Source of the DNA: Timema cristinae | Lineage: Eukaryota; Arthropoda; Insecta; Phasmatodea; Timematidae | Length of the DNA stretch: 64,000 nt | NCBI GenBank assembly: GCA_039000515.1 | Contig: JBCFYV010000001.1 | Coordinates: 51,962,092 to 52,026,091 of the forward strand | Reading direction: 5' to 3' | In this document: positions 1 through 10,240 of the stretch, piece after piece | Layout of the letters: every line of letters begins with the position of its first letter | Position numbering within the stretch: position 1 is the first letter of the stretch | Notes under the pieces: model-generated | The model's input: the letters and a program-made list of their open reading frames with translations, nothing else | Database searches by the model: none | What the model was told of the DNA's origin: nothing | Program-made: the position numbers and the translations under genes

Positions 1-411
1 ATTATCGTTCCACTCAAATGAGTGTACACTTGCTGTAAATTCAGCCTTTTTCCTTCCAAACACGTTAGTGCTATTAGTCGGTTTATGACCCAAACGGATA
101 GAAGCCCAAGGTAATAGAATCCTTTTAAGTTAATGGAAGAATCCTGACGCGTGTACAGTTGTTTGAATATGATTAGCGAAGCTTGAAAGATGGAAATAAT
201 CTTGCGGTTGCGGATGTATCCGTATCAAGTTTCATATGCATACATTTTTAAAACGATAGTCTGGTACATGGGAACCATACGACAGAACCTTGGCTTATAC
301 CACTGAGCCATTCAGGGCTCATCCCAAGCTCAAGTGCACGGTACTATAAGGCCGACCACCAAGTCGCTGGTGAATGTGGTATCAATGATAACTAATAGTA
401 TTTCTTTCCTT

Positions 412-640
412 CTTTTATTTGAGATACTTAACGTACACTTTATGAACAGACTGATTATATCATCACACTAGAATTTCTATGAGGGAGGGCGAAAGGATCT
501 ACCAATTTAAACTGGAAAATTGTGCTACGGATTTTTATCACTCAAGAAAGATCTGTCGACCCTGGCTGGGTTTAAACCTACAAACATAAGATCCTGTGAT
601 GAGCACTTAACCCCAAGATCACCTAGGTCGATGATAGCTC
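412..640 (-). mobile_element. tRNA-derived SINE (SINE-5), copy 1
   Basis: On the minus strand a tRNA-like head is followed by a body that matches a second copy at about 50360-50645. The head has an A-box-like stretch and a B box reading GGTTTAAACCC near 570-580. Shared body words include GTGCTACGGATTTTTA and AATTTCTATGAG. Pairwise similarity of the two copies defines the family. Ends are approximate because I found no clean target-site duplication here. Confidence 0.6.
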
Positions 641-717
641 ACAATAACCGAATAATGTGATCCCAATTGTTGTAGTTCACAAAGTGTTTTGCTGATATTC
701 TTCATAGTATAGATATA

Positions 718-1019
718 TTATTATTATTATTATTACTGTTAGCATCGCGTCTTACTACCCGTTCGGGTTATACACACTTATGCTAATGTGTAATGGTAGG
801 GTGATTGTGAGATGAAATGGAGGACCTACAGTTTAACATGGGATCCGAACCACGGTGGAGGCCTGGCATTCCACACATTCACAAGTTGTGATTAATACAC
901 GTCTTGTCAGAGGTGAAGGAAGGGTTTGGTAATCAGATAAATATGTGCCAGGACCGAGGATTGAACCCCGGACCCCAGCACAGAAGTCTGACACCTTACT
1001 CCTAGACCACCAGGTCATC
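718..1019 (-). mobile_element. SINE-1, full-length copy with target-site duplication
   Basis: Read on the minus strand this is a tRNA-like head (A box TGGTCTAGG, B box GGGTTCAATCC), a unique body, then the tail with ACCCGAACGGGT and a (TAA)n end. A 12-bp target-site duplication, AGTATAGATATA at 706-717 and AGTATGGATATA at 1020-1031, flanks it with one mismatch. A short extra stretch inside the body (TTGTGATTAATACACG area, 884-903) is absent from the other copies. Confidence 0.9.
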
Positions 1020-1039
1020 AGTATGGATATAAATCGTTC

Positions 1040-1067
1040 GTATATATATATATATATATATATATAA
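1040..1067. repeat. (TA)n microsatellite
   Basis: About 14 TA repeats between the SINE-1 copy and the foldback element. It is a plausible TA-rich landing site for that element, because TA-rich sequence also follows its right end at 1597. Confidence 0.95.
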
Positions 1068-1596
1068 TAGGGTGTTGGGAAACTTATAACCCAAACTGCA
1101 CAAATAGTTTGTTTGAACCAAAAGTAATACAAAATCCCTGTACACTTACATCAGGAAAGCTATGCTAATACCATTAAATTGTGTCCAAAGTTTCAACGTA
1201 CAGCACTGGGAGAGCAAAACTGTCAAGCATACGTGTACAACAGGTAGCATAGGTGTGCGGCACTGCACACCTCAACATCTTTGAGCACGGCAACAGAACA
1301 TACCACAATTAATAGTAAACAATACACCAGTCCATCTAGAAATGTGTATACGTTCTGAGGGTCATCATTAACGGTCCTACATCACAGAAAGTGCTTGCCA
1401 TTATTACATGTGCAGCGCCTAACCCCTATGCAACCTGTTGTACACGTTTGCTTGCTATTCCGGCACTGTACCCTGAAACTTTGAACACAATTTAATGGCA
1501 TTAACTTAGTTTTCCAGATGTAAGTGTATGGGGATTTTGTATTATTTTTTGTTCAAACTATATGTGCAGTTTGGGCTATGAGTTTCCCAACACCAT
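1068..1596. mobile_element. Foldback/MITE element with about 235-bp inverted repeats
   Basis: The left arm starts GGTGTTGGGAAACTTATA and the right arm is its reverse complement, starting GGTGTTGGGAAACTCATA when read backwards from 1594. The match runs with scattered substitutions through CCATTAAATTGTGT and ACGTGTACAACAGGT, so nearly the entire 530 bp folds on itself. There is no coding capacity. It sits between TA runs, which fits a TA-targeting (Tc1/mariner-like) non-autonomous element, but the superfamily is inferred. Confidence 0.8.
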
Positions 1597-1723
1597 GTAT
1601 ATATATCTAATATTAATTCACATGCATAGACATTAAGGGTAATTATTTTACTTAAACTGACAAAAAAAAAGCTATTTATATGATAATTATTATAAATCTT
1701 TTGATTAAACTACATTTGTAAGT

Positions 1724-1917
1724 CTGATTACCAAACCCTTCCTTCACCTCTGACAAGACATCTTGTGAATGTGGGGAATGCCAGGCCACCACCGTGGTTC
1801 GGATTCCACGTTAAACTGTAGGTCCTTCATTTCATCTCGCAATCACCCTACCATTACACATTAGCGTAAGTGCGTATAACCCGAACGGGTAGTAAGACGC
1901 GGTGCTAATAATAATAA
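1724..1917 (+). mobile_element. SINE-1, 5'-truncated copy with target-site duplication
   Basis: Starts inside the body at CTGATTACCAAACCC, lacks the tRNA head and keeps the tail with ACCCGAACGGGT and (TAA)n. The perfect 13-bp duplication TACATTTGTAAGT at 1711-1723 and 1918-1930 proves that it inserted already truncated. Confidence 0.92.
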
Positions 1918-2375
1918 TACATTTGTAAGTATTTAACATGGTATATATTATTAATACAGTGTTTAAATGTACCCTCATATAAGAATATGGTGTCCTTTTC
2001 GGTGCTGGGAGAGTGGAAGAGATGTGTATGGTTCTAATGCGGCCGCACAATCTCTACGGGGTTTTAAAATATATATTTTTTAACGTGTCTTGGTCTGATT
2101 TTTCGGAAAACTTGTGATACAAAAACCAGCGCAGTCACCTTACTGACTATATTGGTATATTCATAATAGTACTAAATTGTACTTGTATACTGGTAATAGA
2201 TATTAAAAAAAAGAGTTTCTTGTTTTATCATCACTATCTTTGTTTATGTTTTTCTTGCGGCCCGCTAGGTTTTCTGCATTATGTAGATCACCCTGTATGT
2301 CATGGAAGGTTGAATGTACTGCTCTAGTTCATAAACGGTTTGCCCCATTTTCTATATATTTTGTATTTATAAGAT

Positions 2376-2400
2376 GGAGAAGGCAAGGATGCCAAAGAAA

Positions 2401-2434
<34 letters not shown>

Positions 2435-2835
2435 GCACCGCGTATTACTACCCGTTCAGGTTATACGTACTTACGCTAATGTGTAATGGTAGGGTGATTG
2501 TGAGATGAAATGAAGGACCTACAGTTTAACGTGGATCCGAACCACGGTGGTGGCCTGGCATTCCCCACATTCACAAGATGTCTTGTCAGAGGTGAAGGAA
2601 GGGTTTGGTAATCAGATAAATCTGTGCCGGGACCGAGGATTGAACCCAAAGAAAATTATGTAAATGAAATATGTAGGGAAAAGACCGCAAGGGAGTCCAA
2701 GATAGAGCTGGGAGGAGCAGATAACAGAAAGTGTGTAAGTGAGAGGAGAAGAATGGAAGAAATTAAAGGAAGAAGATTGGAGGAAGAATAAAGAAAGATG
2801 GAGACATTTTACTAAACTGACAAGGTCACAGCCTA
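2376..2835 (+). pseudogene. LINE reverse-transcriptase ORF, C-terminal fragment split by a SINE
   Basis: When the SINE at 2406-2645 and one copy of its duplication are ignored, the plus strand reads RMPKKIM, then a GKRPQGSPR-like basic stretch with a nearby RW, then WKKLKEEDWRKNKERW. Basic GRP(R/Q)GRPR...RW followed by W...A..R..WR is typical of the C-terminal end of non-LTR retrotransposon ORF2 proteins of the AP-endonuclease class. The catalytic RT domain is missing and stops and frameshifts are present. It is a dead 3' remnant. It does not align by eye with the LINE at 38-39.8 kb, so a different family is likely. Confidence 0.65.
2406..2645 (-). mobile_element. SINE-1, 5'-truncated copy inside a LINE remnant
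   Basis: Minus-strand SINE-1 with a long (TAA)n end, truncated just inside the B box of the head. The 14-bp target-site duplication CCAAAGAAAATTAT at 2392-2405 and 2646-2659 is exact. Confidence 0.93.
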
Positions 2836-3198
2836 TAAACAGTTAATGATGGTGGGTTATCTTTGTTAAATCAACCTAGCCTATTAATATGAGCTCATTA
2901 ATTTAAAACTAATTCTACCCTACGTAAAGCAGCAAACACCGAAACATATATATGATAAATGTTGTTTAATATAGGGCCTATTTGACACCATTTATCTATT
3001 TATTTTGTCGACATCACAAGGTTGCCAGAATCTATAGTTGGTTTGTATAGGGCCTACACAACAAAGAGATATGGTTTATTAGATATTGTAATGAGTACTT
3101 AATTATTTTTTTTTCGCATTGGCAGCAACTGTGATAGGCATTTCGCGGTTCTAAACAGTAAAATATACTGGTACATAATGATGGCATTTACAAGAGTT

Positions 3199-3511
3199 CG
3201 GTGACCTGGCGGTCTAGTGGTAAAGTGTTAGACTTCAGTACTGGAGGTCCGGGGTTCAATCCTCGGTCTCGGCACAGATTTATCTGATTTCCAAACCCTT
3301 CCTTCACCTCTGATAAGACATCTTGTGAGTGTGGGGAATGCCAGAACTCCACCGTGGTTCGGATTCCACGTTAAACTGTAGGTCCTTCATTTCATCTCAC
3401 AGTCACCCTACCATTACACATTAGCGTAAGTGCGTACAACCCGAATGGGTAGTAAGACGCGGTGATAATAATAAAAATAATAAAATAATAATAATAATAA
3501 TAATAAAATAG
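3199..3511 (+). mobile_element. SINE-1, full-length copy
   Basis: Best plus-strand reference copy. The head has A box TGGCGGTCTAGTGGTA and B box GGGGTTCAATCCTCGG. The body contains ACCGTGGTTCGGATTCCACG, the tail ACCCGAATGGGT, and it ends in an imperfect (TAA)n. The head has no matching acceptor stem or CCA-compatible end, so it is not a tRNA gene. Confidence 0.9.
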
Positions 3512-3781
3512 TTCAAAGTTTAAAGGTGGTAGGTCTACAACAGAATTTACTTGGAGTGACCACTTTGATTTGTTAATTATTCAAAATGGGTGACGGTACG
3601 AAACGTATTTTTTGTAGTACAAAATGCTACACAATTAGTAAAAAAAACGTTCAAAATTCAAATGTAATTCAAAAGTATTACAACGGCATCAACTTGGAGT
3701 GACAAATTTGATGTCCTAATTTCCCATAATGGGGGAACAGGGTACAAAACCTTTCTTTATGGTAGAAAATTAGTACAAAAG
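3512..3781. other. Unassigned spacer with a short imperfect internal duplication
   Basis: No gene seen. Phrases such as AACTTGGAGTGAC and TACAAAAC recur at about 3548-3620 and 3687-3760, so it looks like a decayed duplication of about 140 bp. Confidence 0.4.
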
Positions 3782-3793
3782 TTTAGCATTGAA

Positions 3794-3950
3794 TGTGAAT
3801 GTGGGGAATGCCAGGCCTCCACCGTGGTTCGGATTCCACGTTAAACTGTAGGTCCTTCATTTCATCTCACAATCACCCTACCATTACACATTAGCGTAAG
3901 TGCGTATAACCCGAACGCGTAGTAAGACGCGGTGCTAATAATAATAATAA
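3794..3950 (+). mobile_element. SINE-1, strongly 5'-truncated copy
   Basis: Begins at TGTGAATGTGGGG, deep in the body, and runs through the shared tail to (TAA)n. The 12-bp duplication TTTAGCATTGAA at 3782-3793 and 3951-3962 is exact. Confidence 0.93.
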
Positions 3951-4019
3951 TTTAGCATTGAAAGAAGTTCAAAATTTAAAAGCGCTACTACAAGGTTTGT
4001 TTAACTTGTTTGTTTGTCA

Positions 4020-4330
4020 TGTGAGCCCCCGTCGTGCCGCGGCCTCCAGTTTAGTAACCGGTGGAATGGTACGCACGGCCTTGTTGAACTTGACAATGTT
4101 ATTACAGCAGGTAGTCGGTCCTATTAACTTCACAGGAGAAAGACTTTCCCCGCCGCGGGAACATGGGCATGGTATACACGGGCAACAGTGGACTAACTGC
4201 TACAGCACAATCTACTGAGGTACAATATAACTCTCGGAGGTTCAATACCCGCGGGCTACGTGGGTACTAGCACTGACTTGGAGGACCACGGTTCAATCCC
4301 GGGTCATGCGCATTGAGGATTGCCTCACAT
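4020..4330 (+). other. GC-rich unique patch with two Pol III B-box-like motifs
   Basis: GGAGGTTCAATACCC (near 4238) and CACGGTTCAATCCCGGG (near 4290) resemble B boxes of tRNA-derived elements. No second copy was found in the window, so I cannot assign it to a family. Confidence 0.35.
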
Positions 4331-4454
4331 ACAGTCTCGTTGCTCATCCAATAATCCCGGAGAATTTACCCCTTAGCATTTCGTTCATTTACGATAAATA
4401 GAAGAAAACGCGAGTTAGACTAAAATTAGTAAAATGTTGCTCCAATACAAACAT

Positions 4455-5035
4455 AAGAACTTTTCTTCACACGGTGATATCATTATATTATTATTATTAT
4501 TATTATTTTATTATTATTATTATATTATTATTATTGGCACCGCGTCTTACTATCCGTTCGGGTTATACGCACTTACTCTAATGTGTAATGGTAGGGTGAT
4601 TGTGAGATGAAATGAAGGACCTACAGTTTAACTTGGAATCCGAACCACGGTGGTGGCCTGACATTCCCCCACATTCACAAGATGTCTTGTCAGAGGTGAA
4701 AGAAGGGTTTGGCAATCAGATAGGTCTGTGCCGGGACCGAGGATTGAACCCCGACCTCCAGCACAGAGGTCTGACATCTTACCCCAAGACCGCCAGGTCA
4801 ACCACGGTGATATCAACAGTTGTTGAATATCTGTCATGATCACAACGGCATTATATGACAAACTTTTTAAATGGAAAGAAAAAGTTGTAATTAAATTCCA
4901 GGACACCGTTTTGAGATATTCAACTACTGTTGATATCGCCATGTGAATAAAATTAAACTCTGTATTTCTCTTGGTAATACATTTTAATTATTTTGTCCAA
5001 CAAAATGTTTCCCCTTAAAAATTGCAAAAGCAGTG
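4455..5035. mobile_element. Foldback family F, copy 1 (SINE-1 inserted)
   Basis: The core GGTGATATCAACAGTTGTTG near 4806 recurs inverted as CAACTACTGTTGATATCGCC near 4920, giving a hairpin element. Related copies lie at about 25905-26310, 33660-34010 and 40085-40430. A SINE-1 at 4483-4802 interrupts the left arm and duplicates its CACGGTGATATCA. Confidence 0.7.
4483..4802 (-). mobile_element. SINE-1, full-length copy inside foldback F
   Basis: Full head, body and tail on the minus strand. Target-site duplication CACGGTGATATCA at 4470-4482 and 4803-4815 is exact (13 bp). Confidence 0.93.
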
Positions 5036-5040
5036 GCCTT

Positions 5041-5128
5041 AAGTCGTACTCCCTACACCACCACCTTAAGTCGTGCTCCCTACACCACCATCTTAAGTCG
5101 TGCTCCCTACACCACCACCTTGAGTCGT
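5041..5128. repeat. 27-bp tandem repeat, about 3 copies
   Basis: AAGTCGTNCTCCCTACACC units start at 5041, 5068 and 5095, with a partial at 5122. The unit resembles the outer end of foldback F (compare CCCTACCTTAAGTCC near 26288), so the array seems to have grown from that end. Confidence 0.85.
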
Positions 5129-5216
5129 TTATAGCTTGTAGGCCCGCTGGCACTCAAGTGTACCAATACAAAATAGTTGAATTCCCTGCACCTATAATAA
5201 TGATAATGATAATAAT

Positions 5217-5462
5217 ACTTAGCACCGCATCTTACTAACCGCTTGAGTTATACGCTTTGAGTACTAATTACTCTAATAGATTAGGCATTGGGAAGGTTGA
5301 ATTAGAGGAAGTGAACCCGCATTTGCGTGGAGGGAGAGTGCAAAACCATTTAGGAAAAACCACCCCCAGTTCACCCGACCAAGATTCGAACAACGATCTC
5401 CCCGTCCTCAGCAGTCGGGCTCAACATGACTAGCGCGTTAGCCAACTACGCCACAGTCTGAT
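5217..5462 (-). mobile_element. SINE-2 copy
   Basis: Minus-strand SINE with a head containing GTTGGCTAACGCGC and a damaged B box. The body has ACTCTCCCTCCACGCAAATG and the tail shares the ATAACNCAAGCGG...AGTAAGATGCGG end with SINE-1. It is close to the copies at 9971-10228 and 14701-14961. A (TA)n tract follows at 5489-5506. Confidence 0.85.
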
Positions 5463-5509
5463 GATCAGTTTACACCACGGGCCGGAGATATATATATATA
5501 TATATAGCA

Positions 5510-7118
5510 ATTCCATCAAATTAATATAGGCCTACAAACAACACTTAATAAACTATTACTTTCAATACTTATAATTAAATAGTATTTTTGGTTGGTGGAA
5601 TCCTTGATATTTTACTGACATAAAAAGTTTATTAATCTCCCAAAATTGTATTATGAAATATGCACGCACCCACACGTTCATAAAACATATATACATTTTT
5701 ACTAATCAAATAAATGCATTATAAAATGCAATCATGATCTTTTTAAATAAAGATTTTTATTTGAGTCATTAGCTTTTTCTCATCTGCCAAAGAGCGTTTT
5801 CCTTTAATTTTCCTCCAGCACATTTTCAGTGAGTGCAGGCCGCATTTAGACCGCGGGCCGCCAGTTGCACCATACTGCTTTAGGCCATTCTTCCACTGAA
5901 GCAGGTTTGAGTAAAATAAACATGTGTTGTTCGCAGAGACGCTTTAAAATTTGCTTGGTATTTTACCCAAACCAAACCTTTGGTAAATCGAAATAAAACA
6001 TACTAAACAGATTAACTAAAGATGTCATTAATTTTAGATGAACAAATGTAAAATATCATAAGATGTAACAATTTAAGAAAGAAAACTTTGAATTTTATAC
6101 ACTTACCTATTGATAACTTGATGTTTTGCGTAAACAGTTCCGCATCAAGAAGTCATGTAATGTGTTGATAAATTAATATTAGTGACAAGATATCAAATTT
6201 ACTATTGATAATTGAGTCAACTAAAACATATATTGATGATTACAATAAATAAAATAGAAAACGTTGTGCAAACAACATAATGATAAAGTTGATATTGAAA
6301 TGTGATAGTTAAAAGTAGATAACAAGTAATATTTTAAAAGATAAAAATAAAGTTATGATTCTATGAACAATCTTAAGTTGATAAATAAATAAATATGATT
6401 ACTAAAAGTTTCTAATAAATATCAATTAATGCAGAATGTAATAGTTGGAATTATACGAGCAATTTTAAATTAACAAATTTTGTGATTACACTTTAAAATT
6501 GAATGTTTTTCTAAGATTTAATAGAGGAGTCTGATATAAAACGTTGAACTAATAAAGGATATTGTATGTATTATATTAAAGTTATAAGTTTAAAGATAAT
6601 ATTTAATATATTATGATGTTTTGTGTATGAAAATAATATAAAATAAATTAAGAACGCAAAGTTTTCATTTCTTACCTGTGATCCCTTTTTCTTAAGGATT
6701 ATGGATGACTATGTCATCAAACGTCTTGCAACGACATGTTATTGTCATATCTTAAAATTGAATATAAATGTTAGTGCAAATAATCACATATTGCAAGAGT
6801 TTAACAACACATTACATGACTACTTGATGCGGAAAAAAACATTAAGTAATTATTACGTGTAAAATTCACAGTTTTCTTTCTTAAACATTTAATCTTAATT
6901 ATTACTCCTTACCAACAAAATAATGAACGTTATTAAAATTGGAATATGTGTTTATAAGTTTATAATACTTACCTGTTTTTATTGCATGTGAGGTTTCAAA
7001 GCAGTTTATGGCGTTGTTACGTAAAAAATTTTTATTTGAATCACTCCAACTTTCTAATCGGCACGTAGGCCAACTGTTGGACAACTTATTTATCTGAAGT
7101 GAATTCTTATAATTAAGA
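5510..7118. other. AT-rich region, no gene recognised
   Basis: Very AT-rich. A minus-strand stretch at 5730-5925 is open for about 60 codons and is rich in basic residues (a W, then GPRSKCGLHSLKMCWRKIKG), loosely like a Myb/SANT-type DNA-binding helix set. The match is too weak to call. Three strong minus-strand splice-donor look-alikes (CAGGTAAG type) occur near 6106, 6675 and 6970. Confidence 0.3.
6139..6833. repeat. Pair of 34-bp inverted repeats 627 bp apart
   Basis: TCCGCATCAAGAAGTCATG at 6139 onward and its reverse complement ending at 6833 match over 34 bp with two mismatches. They could bound a small TIR element, but similarity stops abruptly outside the 34 bp and no target duplication is clear. 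Confidence 0.5.
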
Positions 7119-7200
7119 GCAGTCGTGGCCGAGTGGTTAAGGCGTCTGACTAGAAATCAGATTCCCTCTGGGAGCGTAGGTTCGAGTCCTACCGACTGCG
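7119..7200 (+). tRNA. tRNA-Ser (AGA)
   Basis: An intact, intronless class II tRNA. The acceptor arm GCAGTCG pairs perfectly with CGACTGC, and the discriminator base G is at 7200. The A box TGGCCGAGTGG and B box GGTTCGAGTCC are canonical. The anticodon stem TCTGA/TCAGA encloses CTAGAAA with anticodon AGA at 7152-7154. The long variable arm (TTCCCTCTGGGAG) is the serine hallmark. Pol III termination is provided by the T runs just downstream. AGA (read as IGA) decodes UCU, UCC and UCA. No other intact tRNA gene is present; the other tRNA-like segments here are SINE heads. Confidence 0.96.
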
Positions 7201-7204
7201 AAAA

Positions 7205-7216
7205 TTTTATCTTTTT
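7205..7216 (+). terminator. Pol III terminator of tRNA-Ser
   Basis: TTTT at 7205-7208 followed by TTTTT at 7212-7216, 4 to 16 bp past the tRNA 3' end, as expected for a Pol III stop. Confidence 0.85.
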
Positions 7217-7409
7217 GTAAACATTTCCCTTTGAGAATTTATTATCTTTCATATGCAAATTTCTTTTAGCAAATTGAGTAAAATGTACTTATCTACGAAA
7301 AAGTATTGCAATGTAGACAAACTGTCTTACTATATGAGTCAGATTAAAACCGGTATTTCTTCCGCCCCGTATCTTTTACAAGGGTCTTGGTTCGGTTTGC
7401 TATCCAAAC

Positions 7410-7520
7410 TGACTATAGGCGGTCTGCCACATGAAGCACCTTTCATGACTGTTCAAAAAGTGACTATAGGTGGTCTGCCGTGTGAAGCACCTTTCATGAC
7501 TGTTCAAAAAGTGACTATAG
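7410..7520. repeat. 51-bp tandem duplication
   Basis: GACTATAGGNGGTCTGCC starts at 7411 and 7462, and a third partial unit starts at 7513. Unit length 51 bp keeps a short plus-strand frame open, but I see no other sign of coding. Confidence 0.85.
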
Positions 7521-7534
7521 TATGATTCTTTTGG

Positions 7535-7680
7535 AAAGCAACTTTTAGAAATACAAACATATTTTGTTGTTGTTGACATTAATAATGTTTTACTATATTA
7601 TTAATAAGTTTTAATAAGTATTGATAATGTTTATCAATAGGGACAGTTGTAGGTAAATGACTTGACGTATGAATACGTGA
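7535..7680 (-). mobile_element. Dispersed repeat family E, copy 1
   Basis: Minus strand reads TTCATACGTCAAGTCATTTA, then a TATTATCAATA-type region and a TGTTTGTATTTC end. Similar segments occur at 10785-10920, 12175-12365 (minus), 32795-32960, 45060-45215 and 62410-62570. It is non-coding, about 150-190 bp, and probably part of a non-autonomous DNA element. Confidence 0.6.
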
Positions 7681-8099
7681 AAGTAGTTATATCAACCTTT
7701 TTAGCTATCACATAAGGCTCTTTCTAGCTGAATATTATAGATTGTTTTGTTTACTATCAGAGCCTACTATATACTCCGAGCCTGGAAATAGATCCCCTTC
7801 ACTGCTGTGACGTATTTAGTTAGTTTCTAGGTAAATAGGTTTTATTTAAACATATTTGATAGAAAAGTCATAATTTAAACAAAAATTTGCATTATTAATT
7901 CAAAATGAGTATATTACACTTTTAATTTTGTGCCGAGCTAATGAGTATTAGTTCGCACAAGGGCATGGGTATCTCACTTTGCGTGGTATCTACAAGTTTG
8001 CATCAATTTTGCTGCTGATTGGATTTCCCGTGATCGGCCTCTGATGGTGGTAGTTTTCCTAGATCTTCACTAATGAGCCTTAATTAATTTGAGTGCTAA

Positions 8100-9958
8100 A
8101 ATCTCTTCCAAGAAACTCTTGTAATATTTAATGTTCAGATGTTTTCTGTCTTCCCTTCCCTCCCTCTCTCTCTCTCTCTGCTCGTTAAGCATGCACCAGC
8201 CCCGCTTCCCCCTTTGCGCATTCCAACGAGCGCTGCGTTGCTGAGGCGTGGTTGGCTGAACTCCCCCCCCCCTTATCTTTTCCCCTGTTCTTATCCCAGT
8301 CGGGGAGTTTTCTCTAGTAAATTTGTACTACGAGCTATGTTTTAGAAAAAAAAAAAAAGATTACTACTTACTGTCTGGAACTGAACGGTTATCTATCTAA
8401 TTCTTGTTATCTTGACCTATACCGCAACGGACCGTCACAGCCTGATCAGGACGCTATGGCATCCCGTGGAGTGGAATCCTGGACGCGCAGGAGTTAGCCC
8501 CCCGCCACTGCTGGTTGCATTTATAGAATATTCTACCGCTGGTGCACTACACGCACTTGCACCTTTCTACCGTGAGAACTAGGATAGACAACTACTAGCT
8601 ACGTTTTGTTTGGTTAACACCCGGCTAACGGGCTGGTTCTACTGTACTAATATGGAGGAGACATGGACGATGTCTAAGCTACAGTAGCCTCATGACTTCT
8701 TTGGTGTTGACTGACAGCTCACAGCTGAGAGCTGACGGCTTTGAAAAGTTACCAGACCAAATTGTGTATCCCTACGCCAAACCATATGATCTGCAAACAC
8801 ATGTGTTTAGCAGCTGTCACTTCTGACAGTCAAAATTTAGGTATATCCCTAAATGTTGACTGCCAGAAGTCAGCTGTGAGCTGTCACTCAGCACCAAAGA
8901 AGTCATGGAGCTACTGTACTTCGCTGTGCTCTAAGTGTGGTACCTGTAATAGTGAAATGAAGGAGGTTTGATCTGGCTTGTTAGTCATTGAACTGTTGCT
9001 AGCTAGGCTCCCTCAGGGCCGATAGCTTGTTTGGTTAATATGTATTGGGTGTGCACTCAATTTAGTGGGAATGCCCCCCTTTACAACATAAACCAGTTAG
9101 GATTAGATGGTTGGCCGAACAATATTTTCAAGGTGGGTTCGAACTCTATTATCAGTGTGGGTTTATCAATATTTAGATTTGATATTGGTTATAAGCTGGC
9201 TCTTATATCTGCGAGACGAGTTGTCTTGTAAACATGTACGTGCTTCGGCTAAGTAAATTTGGTAACGCAAAAGCGTTTAATTAGTTACGAGATTTCTCAT
9301 ATAGTTTATTTCCTTAGGGGAACGTATGCCTTCTATAATAGGGAGTAACAGGATATTATCAACGACCTAATTGGGTTGGCCGGGCCTATCGTACTCTTTA
9401 CTTATTGTTATTTGGTATGATTGTAGCCTCTCATTTTGGGCACGGCTTGTCTGAGCGAGACCGTAGCGGCTCGCTGTGTTGTATTGAATTATTTTCCTTT
9501 AGACGGGCTTCTTAAGTCGCGCCCTTGCAGACCTGATTTAATGTACACCATTATTATAAATTTTGATCATGAGCACAGTGTTAGCCAACCACTACTAATA
9601 CTGTGATCCCCCGATTGCGGCCTACTATTTATGAACTGTGGAATACGGTAAACTCCCCCGTATGAAGGGCATGACGTTCACGCAGTTTATCTTTCGTCTT
9701 AGACGGGCATACAAATATCTTTGATTGATGTGTGCCAACATCAGGGTGTCTTGAGGAAACTTTGATTTATTGGCTTTACCCCTTAATCTATTAAGCTTAG
9801 TCTAAACGACTCGCTGAAGAACTGGCTACCGGCTGGTAGTCAGCTGCATCATGTTTCGGTGATTGATCAAAATGTAAGCTGTTGATCCCTTGTCTGATGA
9901 GACGACCAAAACCATATGAACAACCTGTATTGATCTGCTAATGTATTGTTTAATGTTT
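8100..9958. other. GC-richer unassigned region
   Basis: Noticeably richer in G+C than its surroundings, with a (CT)n tract at 8163-8178, a C run at 8262-8271 and the large palindrome at 8684-8930. No long open frame, no recognisable protein and no second copy in the window. It could be an LTR or leader of a larger mobile element or a host 5' region; the sequence alone does not decide. Confidence 0.4.
8684..8930. repeat. Nested imperfect palindrome of about 245 bp
   Basis: ACAGTAGCCTCATGACTTCT at 8682 onward returns as its inverse near 8930-8905 (AAGTCATGGAGCTACTGT). GACAGCTCACAGCTGA near 8712 pairs with TCAGCTGTGAGCTGTC near 8870. Inside lies a second hairpin whose arms meet at about 8844 (AATTTAGG/CCTAAATG). 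The segment can form a branched stem structure. Confidence 0.8.
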
Positions 9959-9970
9959 TCACTTAATAAA

Positions 9971-10228
9971 TAATATTAATAATATTTAGCACCGCATCTT
10001 ACTACCCGTTCAGTTTATACGCTTTTTAAGTCTAATAACGCTAATGGATTAGGAATTGGGGAGGTTGAATAAGAGGAAGTGAACTCGCATTTGCGTGGAG
10101 GGAGAGTGGAAAACCATTTAGGAAAAACCACCCCCAGTTCACCCGACCGAGATTCGAACCTCGATCTCCCCGTCCTCAGCAGTCGAGCTCTACACAAGCG
10201 CGTTAGCCAACTGCACCACCGAGGCGGG
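9971..10228 (-). mobile_element. SINE-2, full copy with target-site duplication
   Basis: Head on the minus strand: CCCGCCTCGGTGGTGCAGTT (10226 backwards), B box GGTTCGAATCTCGG, body with CTCCCTCCACGCAAATGCG, tail ending AGTAAGATGCGGTGCTAAATA. An exact 12-bp duplication TCACTTAATAAA lies at 9959-9970 and 10229-10240. Confidence 0.95.
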
Positions 10229-10240
10229 TCACTTAATAAA

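Noticed and set aside
4628..4942. 104-codon minus frame
   Set aside because: It spans a SINE-1 copy and foldback F; the same peptide pieces ([15 protein letters not shown]) recur at other SINE-1 copies.
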